Shown piece after piece: positions 1 to 16,413 of a DNA stretch of 64,000 nt (the first letter of the stretch is position 1; each line of letters starts with the position of its first letter). The notes under the pieces were generated by a model. That model did no database searches. It saw only the letters and a program-made list of their open reading frames with translations, and was not told the DNA's origin. This stretch comes from Aurelia coerulea. Taxonomy: Eukaryota; Cnidaria; Scyphozoa; Semaeostomeae; Ulmaridae. The translations under genes were made by a program, and so were the position numbers. The stretch is taken from NCBI GenBank assembly GCA_039566865.1, contig CM076943.1, positions 33,674,663 through 33,738,662 on the forward strand. The letters are read 5' to 3'.

Positions 1-3000
1 TACTATAGACATTAGGTCTTACTTTAGCTTTACTGCATCAACAAACTTTGACTAATTAAATGTTTATTTTTACAAAGAAAACAAAATATAAACAAAAAAA
101 AAGTGTGGATTAACGCACTTTTTTACCTAAAATTCGTATTATAAAGAGATTTGAACTCATCTTTCTTTAAAACTTTAGTTCTGCCAGCTACTTCTTTTAT
201 AGCACTATATTACTGCTGAAGCAACCATTCTTGGAAACATTACTATAGAAGTTAGGTCTAATTTTAGCTTTACTCATTCAACAATCATCGATTAATTAAA
301 TGTTTATTTTCTCAAAGAAAAAAAAATATAAACACAAAAAGTGTGGATTAACGCACTTTATGAGTTAAAATTTGTATTATAAAGAGGTTTGAGCTCATCT
401 TTCTTTAAAACTTTAGTTCTGCCAGCTACTTCTTTTATAGCACTATATTATTGCTGCAGCAACCATTCTTGGAAACATTACTATAGACATTATTTCTTTC
501 TTTAGTCTAATTTTAGCTTTACTGCATCAACAAACATCGGTTAATTAAATGTTTATTTTTACAAAGAAAACAAAATATATATACACAAAAAAGTGTGGAT
601 TAACGCACTTTATTAGCTAGAATTCGTATTATAAAGAATTTTGAGCTCATCTTTCTTTAAAACTTTAGTTCCGCCAGCTATTTCTTTTATAGTACTATAC
701 TAGTGCTGTAGCAACCATTCTTGGAAACATTACTATAGACATTAGGTCTTATTTTAGCTTTACTGCATCAACAAACATTGACCAATTAAATGTTTATTTT
801 ATCAAAGAAAACAAAATATAAACACAAAAAGTGTGGATTAACACACTTTATTAGCTAAAATTGGTATTATAAAGAGTTTTGAGCTCATGTTTCTTTACAA
901 CTTTAGTTCTAACAGCTACTTCTCTTATAGCACTATATTAGTGCTGCAGCAACCATTCTTGGAAACATTACTAAAGACATTAGTTCTTTCTTTAGTCTAA
1001 TTTTGGCTTTACTGCATCAACAAACATCGGTTGATTAAATGTTTACTTTTTCAAAGAAAACAAAATATAAACACAAAAAAGTGTGGATTAACGCACTTTA
1101 TGAGCTAAAATTTGTATTATAAAGAGGTTTGAGCTCATATTTCTTTAAAACTTTAGTTCTGCCAGTTACTTCTTTTATAGCACTATATTAGTGCTGCAGC
1201 AACCATTCTTGGAAACATTGCTATAGACATTATTTATTTCTTCAGTCTAATTTCAGCTTTACTGTATCAACAAACATCGGTTAATTAAATGTTTATTTTC
1301 TCAAAGAAAACAAAATATAAACAAAAAAGTGTGGATTAACGCACTTTATTAGCTAAATTTCGTATTATAAAGAGTTTTGAGCTCATCTTTCTTTGAAATT
1401 TTAGTTCTGCCAACTACTTCTTTTATAGCACTATATTAGTGCTGCAGCAAATATTCTTGAAAACATTAATATAGACATTATTCCTATCTTTAATCTAAAT
1501 TCAGCTTTACTGCATCAACAAACATCGGTTAATTAAATGTTTATTTTTTCAAAGAAAACAAAATATAAACACAAAAAAGTGTGGATTAACGCACTTTTTT
1601 ACCTAAAATTCGTATTATCAAGAGATTTGAACTCATCTTTCTTTAACATTTAGTTCTGCCAGCTACTTCTTTTATAGCACTATATTACTGCTGAAGCAAC
1701 CATTCTTGGAAACATTACTATAGAAATTAGGTCTATTTTTAGCTTTACTCCATCAACAATCATCGATTAATTAAATGTTTATTTTCTCAAAGAAAACAAA
1801 ATATAAACACAAAATGTATGGATTAACGCACTTAATGAGCTAAAATTTGTATTATAAAGAGGTATGAGCTCATATTTCTTTAAAACTTTAGTTCTGCCAG
1901 CTACTTCTTTTATAGCACTATATTAGTGCTGCAGCAACCATTCTTGGAAACATTACTATAGACATTATTTCTTTCTTTAGTCTTATTTCATCTTTAATGC
2001 ATCAACAAACATCGGTTAATTAAATGTTTATTTTCTCAAAGAAAACAAAATATAAACACAAAAAGTGTGGATTAACGCACTTTAAGAGTTAAAATTTGTA
2101 TTATAAACAGGTTTGAGCTCATCTTTCTTTAAAACTTTAATTCTGCCAGCTACTTCTTTTATAGCACTATCCTAGTGCTGCAGCAACCATTCTTGGAAAC
2201 ATTACTATAGACATTCGGTCTTATTTTAGCTTTACTGCATCAACAAGCATTGACTAATTAAATGTTTATTTTCTCAAAGAAAACAAAATATAAACAAAAA
2301 ATGTGTGGATTAACACACTTTATGAGCTAAAATTCGTATTATAAAGAGTTTTGAGCTCATCTTTCTTTGAAATTTTAGTTCAGCCAACTACTTCTTTTAT
2401 AGCACTATATTAGTACTACAACTACCATTCCTCGAAACTTTACTATGGACATTAGTATTTCTTTAGTCTAAATTTCGCTTTACTGCATCAACAAACATAG
2501 GTTAATTAAATGTTTATTTTTTCAAAGAAAACAAAATATAAACACAAAAAAGTGTGGATTTACTTACTTTTTTAGCTAAAATTCGTATTATAAAGAGTTT
2601 TGAGCTCATCTTTCTTTAACACTTTAGTTCTGCAAGCTACTTCTTTTATAGTACCATACTAGTGCTGCAGCAACCATTTTTGGAAACATTACTATAGACA
2701 TTAGGTCTTATTTTAGCTTTACTGCATCAACAAACATTGATTAATTAAATGTTTATTTTCTCAAAGAAAGCAAAATAAAAACACAAAATGTGTGGATTAA
2801 CGCACTTAATGAGCTAAAATTTGTATTATAAAGAGTTTTGAGCTCATTTTTCTTTACAACTTTAGTTCTAACAGCTACTTCTCTTATAGCACTATATTAG
2901 TGCTGCAGCAACCATTCTTGGAAACATTACTAAAGACATTAGTTCTTTCTTTAGTCTAATATTGGCTTTACTGCATCAACAAACATCGGTTAATTATTTG

Positions 3001-6000
3001 TTTACTTTTTCAAAGAAAACAAAATATAAACACAAAAAAGTGTGGATTAACGCACTTTATGAGCTAAAATTTGTATTATAAAGAGGTTTGAGCTCATATT
3101 TCTTTAAAACTTTAGTTCTGCCAGCTACTTCTTTTATAGCACTATATTAGTGCTGCAGCAACCATTCTTGGAAACATTACTAAAGACATTATTTATTTCT
3201 TCAGTCTAATTTCAGCTTTACTGTATCAACAAACATCGGTTAATTAAATGTTTATTTTCTCAAAGAAAACAAAATATAAACAAAAAAGTGTGGATTAACG
3301 CACTTTATTAGCTAAATTTCGTATTATAAAGAGTTTTGAGCTCATCTTTCTTTGAAATTTTAGTTCTGACAACTACTTCTTTTATAGCACTATTTTAGTG
3401 CTGCAGCAAATATTCTTGGAAACATTACTATTGAAATTAGGTCTAATTTTAGCTTTACTCCATCAACAATCATCGATTAATCAAATTTTTATTTTCTCAA
3501 AGAAAACAAAATATAAACACAAAATGTGTGGATTAACGCACTTAATGAGCTAAAATTTGTATTATAAAGAGGTATGAGCTCATATTTCTTTAAAACTTTA
3601 GTTCTGCCAGCTACTTCTTTTATAGCACTATATTAGTGCTGCAGCAACCATTCTTGGAAACATTACTATAGACATTATTTCTTTCTTTAGTCTTATTTCA
3701 TCTTTACAGCATCAACAAACATCGGTTAATTAAATGTTTTTTTTCTCAAAAAAAACAAAATATAAACAAAAAAGTGTGGATTAACACACTTTATTAGCTA
3801 AAATTCGTATTATAAAGAGTTTTGAGCTCATCTTTCTTTGAAATTTTAGTTCTGCCAACTACTTCTTTTATAGCACTATTTTAGTGCGGCAGCAAATATT
3901 CTTGGAAACATTACTATAGACATTATTTCTTTCTTTAATCCAAATTCAGCTTTACTGCATCAACAAACATCGTTTAATTAAATGTTTTTTTCTCAAAGAA
4001 AACAAAATATAAACAAAAAAGTGTGGATTAACGCACTTTTTTTAACTAAAATTCGGATTATAAAGAGTTTTGAGCTCATCTTTCTTTAAAACTTTAGTTC
4101 TGCCAACTACTTCTCTTATAGTACTATACGAGTGCTGCAGCAACCATTCTTGGAAACATTACTATAGACATTAGGTCTTATTTTAGCTTTACCGCATCAA
4201 CAAGCATTGACTAATTAAATGTTTATTTTCTCAAAGAAAACAAAATATAAACACAAAAAGTGTGGATTAACACACTTTATGAGCTAAAATTCGTATTATA
4301 AAGAGTTTTGAGCTCATCTTTCTTTGAAGTTTTAGTTCAGCCAACTACTTCTTTTATAGCACTATGTTAGTACTACAACAACCATTCTTCGAAACTTTAC
4401 TATGGACATTAGTATTTCTTTAGTCTAAATTTAGCTTTACTGCATCAACAAACATCGGTTAATTAAATGTTTATTTTTTAAAAGAAAACAAAATATAAAC
4501 ACAAAAAAGTGTGGATTTACTTACTTTATTAGCTGAAATTCGTATTATAAAGAGTTTTGAGCTCATCTTTCTTTAAAACTTTAGTTCTGCCAGCTACTTC
4601 TTTTATAGTACTATACTAGTGCTGCAGCAACCATTTTTGGAAACATTACTATAGACATTAGGTCTTATTTTAGCTTTACTGCATCAACAAACATTGATTA
4701 ATTAAATGTTTATTTTCTCAAAGAAAGCAAAATATAAACACAAAAAGTGTGGATTAACACACTTTATTAGCTAGAATTCGTATTATAAAGAGTTTTGAGC
4801 TCATGTTTCTTTAAAACTTTAGTTCTAACAGCTACTTCTTTTATAGCACTATATTAGTGCTGCAGCAACCAATTCTTGGAAACATTACAATAGACATTAT
4901 TTCTTTCTTTAGTCTTATTTCAGTTTTACTGCATCAACAAACATCGGTTAATTAAATGTTTATTTTCTCAAAGAAAACAAAATATAAACACAAAAAGTGT
5001 AGATTAACGCACTTTATTAGCAAAAATTCGTATTATATAGATTTTTGAGCTCATCTTTCTCTACAACTTTAGTTCTGCAAGCTACTTCTTTTATACCACT
5101 ATATTAGTGCTTAAGTAACCATTAATGGAAAGATTACAATAGACATTAGGTCTTATTTTAACTTTGCTGCATAAACAAACATCGATTTATTAAATGTTTA
5201 TTTACTCAAAGAAAACAAAATATAAACACAAAAGGTGCGGATTAACGCACTTTATTAGCTAAAATTCGTATTATAAAGAGTTTTGAGCTCATCTTTCTTT
5301 GAAATTTTAGTTAAGCCAACTACTTCTTTTATAGCACTATATTAGTACTACAACAACCATTCTTCGAAACTTTACTATAGACATTAGTATTTCTTTAGTC
5401 TAAATTTAGCTTTACTGCATCAACAAACATCGGTTAATTAAATGTTTATTTTTTCAAAGAAAACAAAATATAAACACAAAAAAGTGTGGATTTACTTACT
5501 TTATTAGCTAAAATTCGTATTATAAAGAGTTTTGGGCTCATCTTTCTTTAAAACTTTAGTTCTGCCAGTTACTTCTTTTAAAGTACTATACTAGTGCTGC
5601 AGCAACCATTCTTGGAAACATTACTATAGACATTAGGTCTTTTTTTAGCTTTACTGCATCAACAAACATTGACTAATTAAATGTTCATTTTCTCAAAGAA
5701 AACAAAATATAAACACAAAAAGTGTGGATTAACACACTTTATTAGCTAGAATTCGTATTATAAAAGAAATTTGAACTCATCTTTATTTAAAACTTAGTTC
5801 TGCCAGCTACTTCTGTTATTGCACTATATTAGTGCTGAAGCAACCATTCTTGGAAACATTACTATAGAAATTAGGTCTTATTTTAGCTTTACTGCATCAA
5901 CAAACATTGACTAATTAAATGTTTATTTTCTCAAAGAAAACAAAATATAAACACAAAAAGTGTGGATTAACACACTTTATTAGCTAGAATTCGTATTATA

Positions 6001-9000
6001 ATGAGAATTGAAAACATGTTTCTTTAAAACTTTAGTTCTAAAAACTACTTCTTTTATAGTACTATACTAGTGCTGCAGCAACCATTCTTGGAAACATTAC
6101 TATAGACATTAGGTCTTTTTTTAGCTTTACTGCATCAACAAACATCGGTTAATTAAATGTCTATTTTTTCAAAGAAAACAAAATATAAACACAAAAAAGT
6201 ATGGATTCACTTACTTTATTAGCTAAAATTCGTATTATAAAGAGTTTTGAGCTCATCTTTCTTTAAAACTTTAGTTCTAACAGCTACTTCTTTTATAGCA
6301 CTATATTAGTGCTGCAGCAACCATTCTTGGAAACATTGCTTTAGACATTATTTATTTCTTCAGTCTAATTTCAGCTTTACTGTATCAACAAACATCGGTT
6401 AATTAAATGTTTATTTTCTCAAAGAAAACAAAATATAAACACAAAACGTGTGGAGTAACGCACTTTATGAGTTAAAATTTGTATTATAAAGAGGTTTGAG
6501 CTCATCTTTCTTTAAAACTTTAATTCTGCCAGCTACTTCTTTTATAGCACTATATTAGTGCTTGCAGCAACCATTCTAGGAAACATTAATATAGACATTA
6601 TTTCTTTCTTTAGTCTAATTTTAGCTTTACTGCATCAACAAACATCGGTTAATTAAATGTTTATTTTCTCAAAGAAAACAAAATATAAACACAAAACGTG
6701 TGGAGTAACGCACTTTATGAGTTAAAATTTGTATTATAAAGAGGTTTGAGCTCATCTTTCTTTAAAACTTTAGTTCTAACAGCTACTTCTTTTATAGCAC
6801 TATATTAGTGCTGCAGCAACCATTCTTGGAAACATTGCTTTAGACATTATTTATTTCTTCAGTCTAATTTCAGCTTTACTGTATCAACAAACATCGGTTA
6901 ATTAAATGTTTATTTTCTCAAAAAAAAACAAAATATAAACAAAAAAGTGTGGATTAACGCACTTTATTAGCTAGAATTCGTATTATAAAGAGTTTTGAGC
7001 TCATCTTTCTTTAAAACTTTATTTCCGCCAGCTATTTCTTTTATAGTACTATACTAGTGCTGTAGCAACCATTCTTGGAAACATTACTATAGACATTAGG
7101 TCTTATTTTAGCTTTACTGCATCAACAAACATTGACTAATTAAATGTTTATTTTATCATAGAAAACAAAATATAAACACAAAAAGTGTGGCTTAACACAC
7201 TTTATTAGCTAAAATTCGTATTATAAAGAGTTTTGAGCTCATGTTTCTTTACAACTTTAGTTCTGCCAACTACTTCTCTTATAGCACTATATTAGTGCTG
7301 CAGCAAATATTCTTGAAAACATTACTATAGACATTATTTCTTTCTTTAATCTAAATTCAGCTTTACTGCATCAACAAACATCGGTTAATTAAATGTTTAT
7401 TTTTTCAAAGAAAACAAAATATAAACACAAAAAGTGTGGATTAACGCACTTTTTTACCTAAAATTCGTATTATAAAGAGATTTGAACTCATCTTTCTTTA
7501 AAACTTTAGTTCTGCCAGCTACTTCTTTTATAGCACTATATTACTGCTGAAGCAACCATTCTTGGAAACATTACTATAGACATTATTTCTTTCTTTAATC
7601 TAAATTCAGCTTTACTAAATCAACAAACATCGGTTAATTAAATGTTTATTTTCTCAAAGAAAACAAAATATAAACACAAAAAGTGTGGATTAACGCATTT
7701 TATGAGTTAAAATTTGTATTATAAAGAGGTTTGAGCTCATCTTTCTTTAAAACTTTAATTCTGCCAGCTACTTCTTTTATAGCACTATACTAGTGCTGTA
7801 GCAACCATTCTTGGAAACATTACTATAGAAGTTAGGTCTAATTTTAGCTTTACTCCATCAACAATCATCGATTAATTAAATGTTTATTTTCTCAAAGAAA
7901 ACAAAATATAAACACAAAAAGTGTGGATTAACGCACTTTATGAGTTAAAATTTGTATTATAAAGAGGTTTGAGCTCATCTTTCTTTAAAACTTTAATTCT
8001 GCCAGCTACTTCTTTTATAGCACTATATTAGTGCTGCAGCAACCATTCTTGGAAACATTACTATAGACATTATTTCTTTCTTTAGTCTAATTTTAGCTTT
8101 ACTAAATCAACAAACATCGGTTAATTAAATGTTAATTTTTTCAAAGAAAACAAAATATAAACACAAAAATGTGTGGATTAACGCACTTTAGTAGTTAAAA
8201 TTCGTATTATAAAGAGATTTTAACTCATATTTCTTTAAAACTTTAGTTCTGCCAGCTACTTCTTTTATAGCACTATATTAGTGCTGCAGCAACCATTCTT
8301 GGAAACATTACTATAGACATTATTTCTTTCTTTAGTCTTATTTCATCTTTACTGCATCAACAAACATCGGTTAATTAAATGTTTATTTTCTCAAAGAAAA
8401 CAAAATATAAACACAAAAAGTGTGGATTAACGCACTTTATGAGTTAAAATTTGTATTATAAAGAGGTTTGAGCTCATCTTCCTTTAAAACGTTAATTCTG
8501 CCAGCTACTTCTTTTATAGCACTATATTAGTGCTTGCAGCAACCATTCTTGGAAACATTACTATAGACATTATTTCTTTCTTTAGTCTAATTTTAGCTTT
8601 ACTAAATCAAAAAACATCGGTTAATTAAATGTTTATTTTTTCAAAGAAAACAAAATATAAACACAAAATGTGTGGATTAACGCACTTTAGTAGTTAAAAT
8701 TCGTATTATAAAGAGATTTTAACTCATGTTTCTTTAAAACTTTAGTTCTAACAGCTACTTCTTTTATAGCACTATATTAGTGCTGCAGCAACCATTCTTG
8801 GAAACATTGCTTTAGACATTATTTATTTCTTCAGTCTAATTTCAGCTTTACTATATCAACAAACATCGGTTAATTAAATGTTTATTTTCTCAAAGAAAAC
8901 AAAATATAAACAAAAAAGTGTGGATTAACGCACTTAATGAGCTAAAATTTGTATTATAAAGAGGTATGAGCTCATATTTCTTGAAAACTTTAGTTCTGCC

Positions 9001-10600
9001 AGCTACTTCTTTTATAGCACTATATTAGTGCTGCAGCAACCATTCTTGGAAACATTATTATAGACATTATTTCTTTCTTTAGTCTTATTTCATCTTTACA
9101 GCATCAACAAACATCGGTTAATTAAATGTTTTTTTTTCTCAAAAAAAACAAAATATAAACAAAAAAGTGTGGATTAACGCACTTTATTAGCTAAAATTCG
9201 TATTATAAAAAGTTTTGAGCTCATCTTCCTTTAAAACTTTAATTCTGCCAGCTACTTCTTTTATAGCACTATACTAGTGCTGTAGCAACCATTCTTGGAA
9301 ACATTACTATAGAAGTTAGGTCTAATTTTAGCTTTACTCCATCAACAATCATCGATTAATTAAATGTTTATTTTCTCAAAGAAAACAAAATATAAACACA
9401 AAAAGTGTGGATTAACGCACTTTATGAGTTAAAATTTGTATTATAAAGAGGTTTGAGCTCATCTTTCTTTAAAACTTTAATTCTGCCAGCTACTTCTTTT
9501 ATAGCACTATATTAGTGCTGCAGCAACCATTCTTGGAAACATTACTATAGACATTATTTCTTTCTTTAGTCTAATTTTAGCTTTACTAAATCAACAAACA
9601 TCGGTTAATTAAATGTTAATTTTTTCAAAGAAAACAAAATATAAACACAAAAATATGTGGATTAACGCACTTTAGTAGTTAAAATTCGTATTATAAAGAG
9701 TTTTTAACTCATATTTCTTTAAAACTTTAGTTCTGCCAGCTACTTCTTTTATAGCACTATATTAGTGCTGCAGCAACCATTCTTGGAAACATTACTATAG
9801 ACATTATTTCTTTCTTTAGTCTTATTTCATCTTTACTGCATCAACAAACATCGGTTAATTAAATGTTTATTTTCTCAAAGAAAACAAAATGTAAACACAA
9901 AAGTGTGGATTAACGCACTTTATGAGTTAAAATTTGTATTATAAAGAGGTTTGAGCTCATCTTCCTTTAAAACTTTAATTCTGCCAGCTACTTCTTTTAT
10001 AGCACTATATTAGTGCTTGCAGCAACCATTCTTGGAAACATTACTATAGACATTATTTCTTTCTTTAGTCTAATTTTAGCTTTACTAAATCAAAAAACAT
10101 CGGTTAATTAAATGTTTATTTTTTCAAAGAAAACAAAATATAAACACAAAATGTGTGGATTAACGCACTTTAGTAGTTAAAATTCGTATTATAAAGAGAT
10201 TTTAACTCATGTTTCTTTAAAACTTTAGTTCTAACAGCTACTTCTTTTATAGCACTATATTAGTGCTGCAGCAACCATTCTTGGAAACATTGCTTTAGAC
10301 ATTATTTATTTCTTCAGTCTAATTTCAGCTTTACTATATCAACAAACATCGGTTAATTAAATGTTTATTTTCTCAAAGAAAACAAAATATAAACAAAAAA
10401 GTGTGGATTAACGCACTTTATTAGCTAGAATTCGTATTATAAAGAGTATTGAGCTCATCTTTCTTTAAAACTTTAGTTCCGCCAGCTATTTCTTTTATAG
10501 TACTATACTAGTGCTGTAGCAACCATTTTTGGAAACATTACTATAGACATTAGGTCTTATTTTAGCTTTACTGCATCAACAAACATTGACTAATTAAATG

Positions 10601-13600
10601 TTTATTCTATCAAAGAAAACAAAATCTAAACACAAAAAGTGTGGATTAACACACTTTATAAGCTAAAATTCGTATTATAAAGAGTTTTGAGCTCATGTTT
10701 CTTTACAACTTTAGTTCTAACAGCTGCTTCTCTTATAGCACTATATTAGTGCTGCAGCAACCATTCTTGGAAACATTACTAAAGACATTAGTTCTTTCTT
10801 TAGTCTAATTTTGGCTTTACTGCATCAACAAACATCGGTTAATTAAATGTTTACTTTTTCAAAGAAAACAAAATATAAACACAAAAAAGTGTGGATTAAC
10901 GCACTTTATGAGCTAAAATTTGTATTATAAAGAGGTTTGAGCTCATATTTCTTTAAAACTTTAGTTCTGCCAGTTACTTCTTTTATAGCACTATATTAGT
11001 GCTGCAGCAACCATTCTTGGAAACATTGCTATAGACATTATTTATTTCTTCAGTCTAATTTCAGCTTTACTGTATCAACAAACATCGGTTAATTAAATGT
11101 CTATTTTCTCAAAGAAAACAAAATATAAACAAAAAAGTGTGGATTAACGCACTTTATTAGCTAAATTTCGTATTATAAAGAGTTTTGAGCTCATCTTTCT
11201 TTGAAATTTTAGTTCTGCCAACTACTTCTTTTATAGCACTATATTAGTGCTGCAGCAAATATTCTTGAAAACATTAATATAGACATTATTCCTATCTTTA
11301 ATCTAAATTCAGCTTTACTGCATCAACAAACATCGGTTAATTAAATGTTTATTTTTTCAAAGAAAACAAAATATAGACACAAAAAAGTGTGGATTAACGC
11401 ACTTTTTTACCTAAAATTCATATTATAAAGAGATTTGAACTCATCTTTCTTTTACATTTAGTTCTGCCAGCTACTTCTTTTATAGCACTATATTACTGCT
11501 GAAGCAACCATTCTTGGAAACATTACTATAGAAGTTAGGTCTAATTTTAGCTTTACTCCATCAACAATCATCGATTAATTAAATGTTTATTTTCTCAAAG
11601 AAAACAAAATATAAACACAAAAAGTGTGGATTAACGCACTTTATGAGTTAAAATTTGTATTATAAAGAGGTTTGAGCTCATCTTTCTTTAAAACTTTAAT
11701 TCTGCCAGCTACTTCTTTTATAGCACTATATTAGTGCTGCAGCAACCATTCTTGGAAACATTACTATAGACATTATTTCTTTCTTTAGTCTAATTTTAGC
11801 TTTACTCCATCAACAATCATCGGTTAATTAAATGTTAATTTTTTCAAAGAAAACAAAATATAAACACAAAAAAGTGTGGATTAACGCACTTTAGTAGTTA
11901 AAATTCGTATTATAAAGAGGTTTGAGCTCATCTTTCTTTAAAACTTTAATTCTGCCAGCTACTTCTTTTATAGCACTATACTAGTGCTGTAGCAACCATT
12001 CTTGGAAACATTACTATAGACATTATTTCTTTCTTTAGTCTAATTTTAGCTTTACTAAATCAAAAAACATCGGTTAATTAAATGTTTATTTTTTCAAAGA
12101 AAACAAAATATAAACACAAAATGTGTGGATTAACGCACTTTAGTAGTTAAAATTCGTATTATAAAGAGATTTTAACTCATGTTTCTTTAAAACTTTAGTT
12201 CTAACAGCTACTTCTTTTATAGCACTATATTAGTGCTGCAGCAACCATTCTTGGAAACATTGCTTTAGACATTATTTATTTCTTTAGTCTAATTTTAGCT
12301 TTACTAAATCAAAAAACATCGGTTAATTAAATGTTTATTTTTTCAAAGAAAACAAAATATAAACAAAAAATGTGTGGATTAACGCACTTTAGTAGTTAAA
12401 ATTCGTATTATAAAGAGATTTTAACTCATGTCTCTTTAAAACTTTAGTTCTAACAGCTACTTCTTTTATAGCACTATATTAGTGCTGCAGCAACCATTCT
12501 TGGAAACATTGCTTTAGACATTATTTATTTCTTCAGTCTAATTTCAGCTTTACTATATCAACAAACATCGGTTAATTAAATGTTTATTTTCTCAAAGAAA
12601 ACAAAATATAAACAAAAAAGTGTGGATTAACGCACTTTATTAGCTAGAATTCGTATTATAAAGAGTATTGAGCTCATCTTTCTTTAAAACTTTAGTTCCG
12701 CCAACTATTTCTTTTATAGTACTATACTAGTGCTGTAGCAACCATTTTTGGAAACATTACTATAGACATTAGGTCTTATTTTAGCTTTACTGCATCAACA
12801 AACATTGACTAATTAAATGTTTATTCTATCAAAGAAAACAAAATCTAAACACAAAAAGTGTGGATTAACACACTTTATAAGCTAAAATTCGTATTATAAA
12901 GAGTTTTGAGCTCATGTTTCTTTACAACTTTAGTTCTAACAGCTGCTTCTCTTATAGCACTATATTAGTGCTGCAGCAACCATTCTTGGAAACATTACTA
13001 AAGACATTAGTTCTTTCTTTAGTCTAATTTTGGCTTTACTGCATCAACAAACATCGGTTAATTAAATGTTTACTTTTTCAAAGAAAACAAAATATAAACA
13101 CAAAAAAGTGTGGATTAACGCACTTTATGAGCTAAAATTTGTATTATAAAGAGGTTTGAGCTCATATTTCTTTAAAACTTTAGTTCTGCCAGTTACTTCT
13201 TTTATAGCACTATATTAGTGCTGCAGCAACCATTCTTGGAAACATTGCTATAGACATTATTTATTTCTTCAGTCTAATTTCAGCTTTACTGTATCAACAA
13301 ACATCGGTTAATTAAATGTCTATTTTCTCAAAGAAAACAAAATATAAACAAAAAAGTGTGGATTAACGCACTTTATTAGCTAAATTTCGTATTATAAAGA
13401 GTTTTGAGCTCATCTTTCTTTGAAATTTTAGTTCTGCCAACTACTTCTTTTATAGCACTATATTAGTGCTGCAGCAAATATTCTTGAAAACATTAATATA
13501 GACATTATTCCTATCTTTAATCTAAATTCAGCTTTACTGCATCAACAAACATCGGTTAATTAAATGTTTATTTTTTCAAAGAAAACAAAATATAGACACA

Positions 13601-15286
13601 AAAAAGTGTGGATTAACGCACTTTTTTACCTAAAATTCATATTATAAAGAGATTTGAACTCATCTTTCTTTTACATTTAGTTCTGCCAGCTACTTCTTTT
13701 ATAGCACTATATTACTGCTGAAGCAACCATTCTTGGAAACATTACTATAGAAGTTAGGTCTTATTTCATCTTTACAGCATCAACAAACATCGGTTAATTA
13801 AATGTTTTTTTTTCTCAAAAAAAACAAAATATAAACAAAAAAGTGTGGATTAACGCACTTTATTAGCTAAAATTCGTATTATAAAGAGTTTTGAGCTCAT
13901 CTTCCTTTAAAACTTTAATTCTGCCAGCTACTTCTTTTATAGCACTATACTAGTGCTGTAGCAACCATTCTTGGAAACATTACTATAGAAGTTAGGTCTA
14001 ATTTTAGCTTTACTCCATCAACAATCATCGATTAATTAAATGTTTATTTTCTCAAAGAAAACAAAATATAAACACAAAAAGTGTGGATTAACGCACTTTA
14101 TGAGTTAAAATTTGTATTATAAAGAGGTTTGAGCTCATATTTCTTTAAAACTTTAATTCTGCCAGCTACTTCTTTTATAGCACTATATTAGTGCTGCAGC
14201 AACCATTCTTGGAAACATTACTATAGACATTATTTCTTTCTTTAGTCTAATTTTAGCTTTACTAAATCAACAAACATCGGTTAATTAAATGTTTATTTTT
14301 TCAAAGAGAACAAAATATAAACACAAAAAAATGTGGATTAACGCACTTTAGTAGTTAAAATTCGTATTATAAAGAGATTTGAACTCATCTTTCTTTAAAA
14401 CTTTAGTTCTGCCAGCTACTTCTTTTATAGCACTATATTAGTGCTGCAGCAACCATTCTTGGAAACATTACTATAGACATTATTTCTTTCTTTAGTCTTA
14501 TTTCATCTTTACTGCATCAACAAACATCGGTTAATTAAATGTTTATTTTCTCAAAGAAAACAAAATGTAAACACAAAAGTGTGGATTAACGCACTTTATG
14601 AGTTAAAATTTGTATTATAAAGAGGTTTGAGCTCATCTTCCTTTAAAACTTTAATTCTGCCAGCTACTTCTTTTATAGCACTATATTAGTGCTTGCAGCA
14701 ACCATTCTTGGAAACATTACTATAGACATTATTTCTTTCTTTAGTCTAATTTTAGCTTTACTATATCAAAAAACATCGGTTAATTAAATGTTTATTTTTT
14801 CAAAGAAAACAAAATATAAACACAAAATGTGTGGATTAACGCACTTTAGTAGTTAAAATTCGTATTATAAAGAGATTTTAACTCATGTTTCTTTAAAACT
14901 TTAGTTCTAACAGCTACTTCTTTTATAGCACTATATTAGTGCTGCAGCAACCATTCTTGGAAACATTGCTTTAGACATTATTTATTTCTTCAGTCTAATT
15001 TCAGCTTTACTATATCAACAAACATCGGTTAATTAAATGTTTATTTTCTCAAAGAAAACAAAATATAAACAAAAAAGTGTGGATTAACGCACTTTATTAG
15101 CTAGAATTCGTATTATAAAGAGTATTGAGCTCATCTTTCTTTAAAACTTTAGTTCCGCCAGCTATTTCTTTTATAGTACTATACTAGTGCTGTAGCAACC
15201 ATTTTTGGAAACATTACTATAGACATTAGGTCTTATTTTAGCTTTACTGCATCAACAAACATTGACTAATTAAATGTTTATTCTAT
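10601..15286. repeat. Higher-order satellite repeat units (left block)
   Basis: The marker TTTATTCTAT, found only in one monomer type, occurs at 10601, 12820 and 15277 (spacing 2219 and 2457 bp). The monomer types between markers come in nearly the same order each time, so units of about 9-10 monomers were duplicated as blocks. The two spacings differ by 238 bp, one monomer, which points to unequal exchange out of step by a single unit. Confidence 0.85.
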
Positions 15287-16413
15287 CAAAGAAAACAAAA
15301 TCTAAACACAAAAAGTGTGGATTAACACACTTTATAAGCTAAAATTCGTATTATAAAGAGTTTTGAGCTCATGTTTCTTTACAACTTTAGTTCTAACAGC
15401 TGCTTCTCTTATAGCACTATATTAGTGCTGCAGCAACCATTCTTGGAAACATTACTAAAGACATTAGTTCTTTCTTTAGTCTAATTTTGGCTTTACTGCA
15501 TCAACAAACATCGGTTAATTAAATGTTTACTTTTTCAAAGAAAACAAAATATAAACACAAAAAAGTGTGGATTAACGCACTTTATGAGCTAAAATTTGTA
15601 TTATAAAGAGGTTTGAGCTCATATTTCTTTAAAACTTTAGTTCTGCCAGTTACTTCTTTTATAGCACTATATTAGTGCTGCAGCAACCATTCTTGGAAAC
15701 ATTGCTATAGACATTATTTATTTCTTCAGTCTAATTTCAGCTTTACTGTATCAACAAACATCGGTTAATTAAATGTCTATTTTCTCAAAGAAAACAAAAT
15801 ATAAACAAAAAAGTGTGGATTAACGCACTTTATTAGCTAAATTTCGTATTATAAAGAGTTTTGAGCTCATCTTTCTTTGAAATTTTAGTTCTGCCAACTA
15901 CTTCTTTTATAGCACTATATTAGTGCTGCAGCAAATATTCTTGAAAACATTAATATAGACATTATTCCTATCTTTAATCTAAATTCAGCTTTACTGCATC
16001 AACAAACATCGGTTAGTTAAATGTTTATTTTTTCAAAGAAAACAAAATATAGACACAAAAAAGTGTGGATTAACGCACTTTTTTACCTAAAATTCATATT
16101 ATAAAGAGATTTGAACTCATCTTTCTTTTACATTTAGTTCTGCCAGCTACTTCTTTTATAGCACTATATTACTGCTGAAGCAACCATTCTTGGAAACATT
16201 ACTATAGAAGTTAGGTCTAATTTTAGCTTTACTCCATCAACAATCATCGATTAATTAAATGTTTATTTTCTCAAAGAAAACAAAATATAAACACAAAAAG
16301 TGTGGATTAACGCACTTTATGAGTTAAAATTTGTATTATAAAGAGGTTTGAGCTCATCTTTCTTTAAAACTTTAATTCTGCCAGCTACTTCTTTTATAGC
16401 ACTATATTAGTGC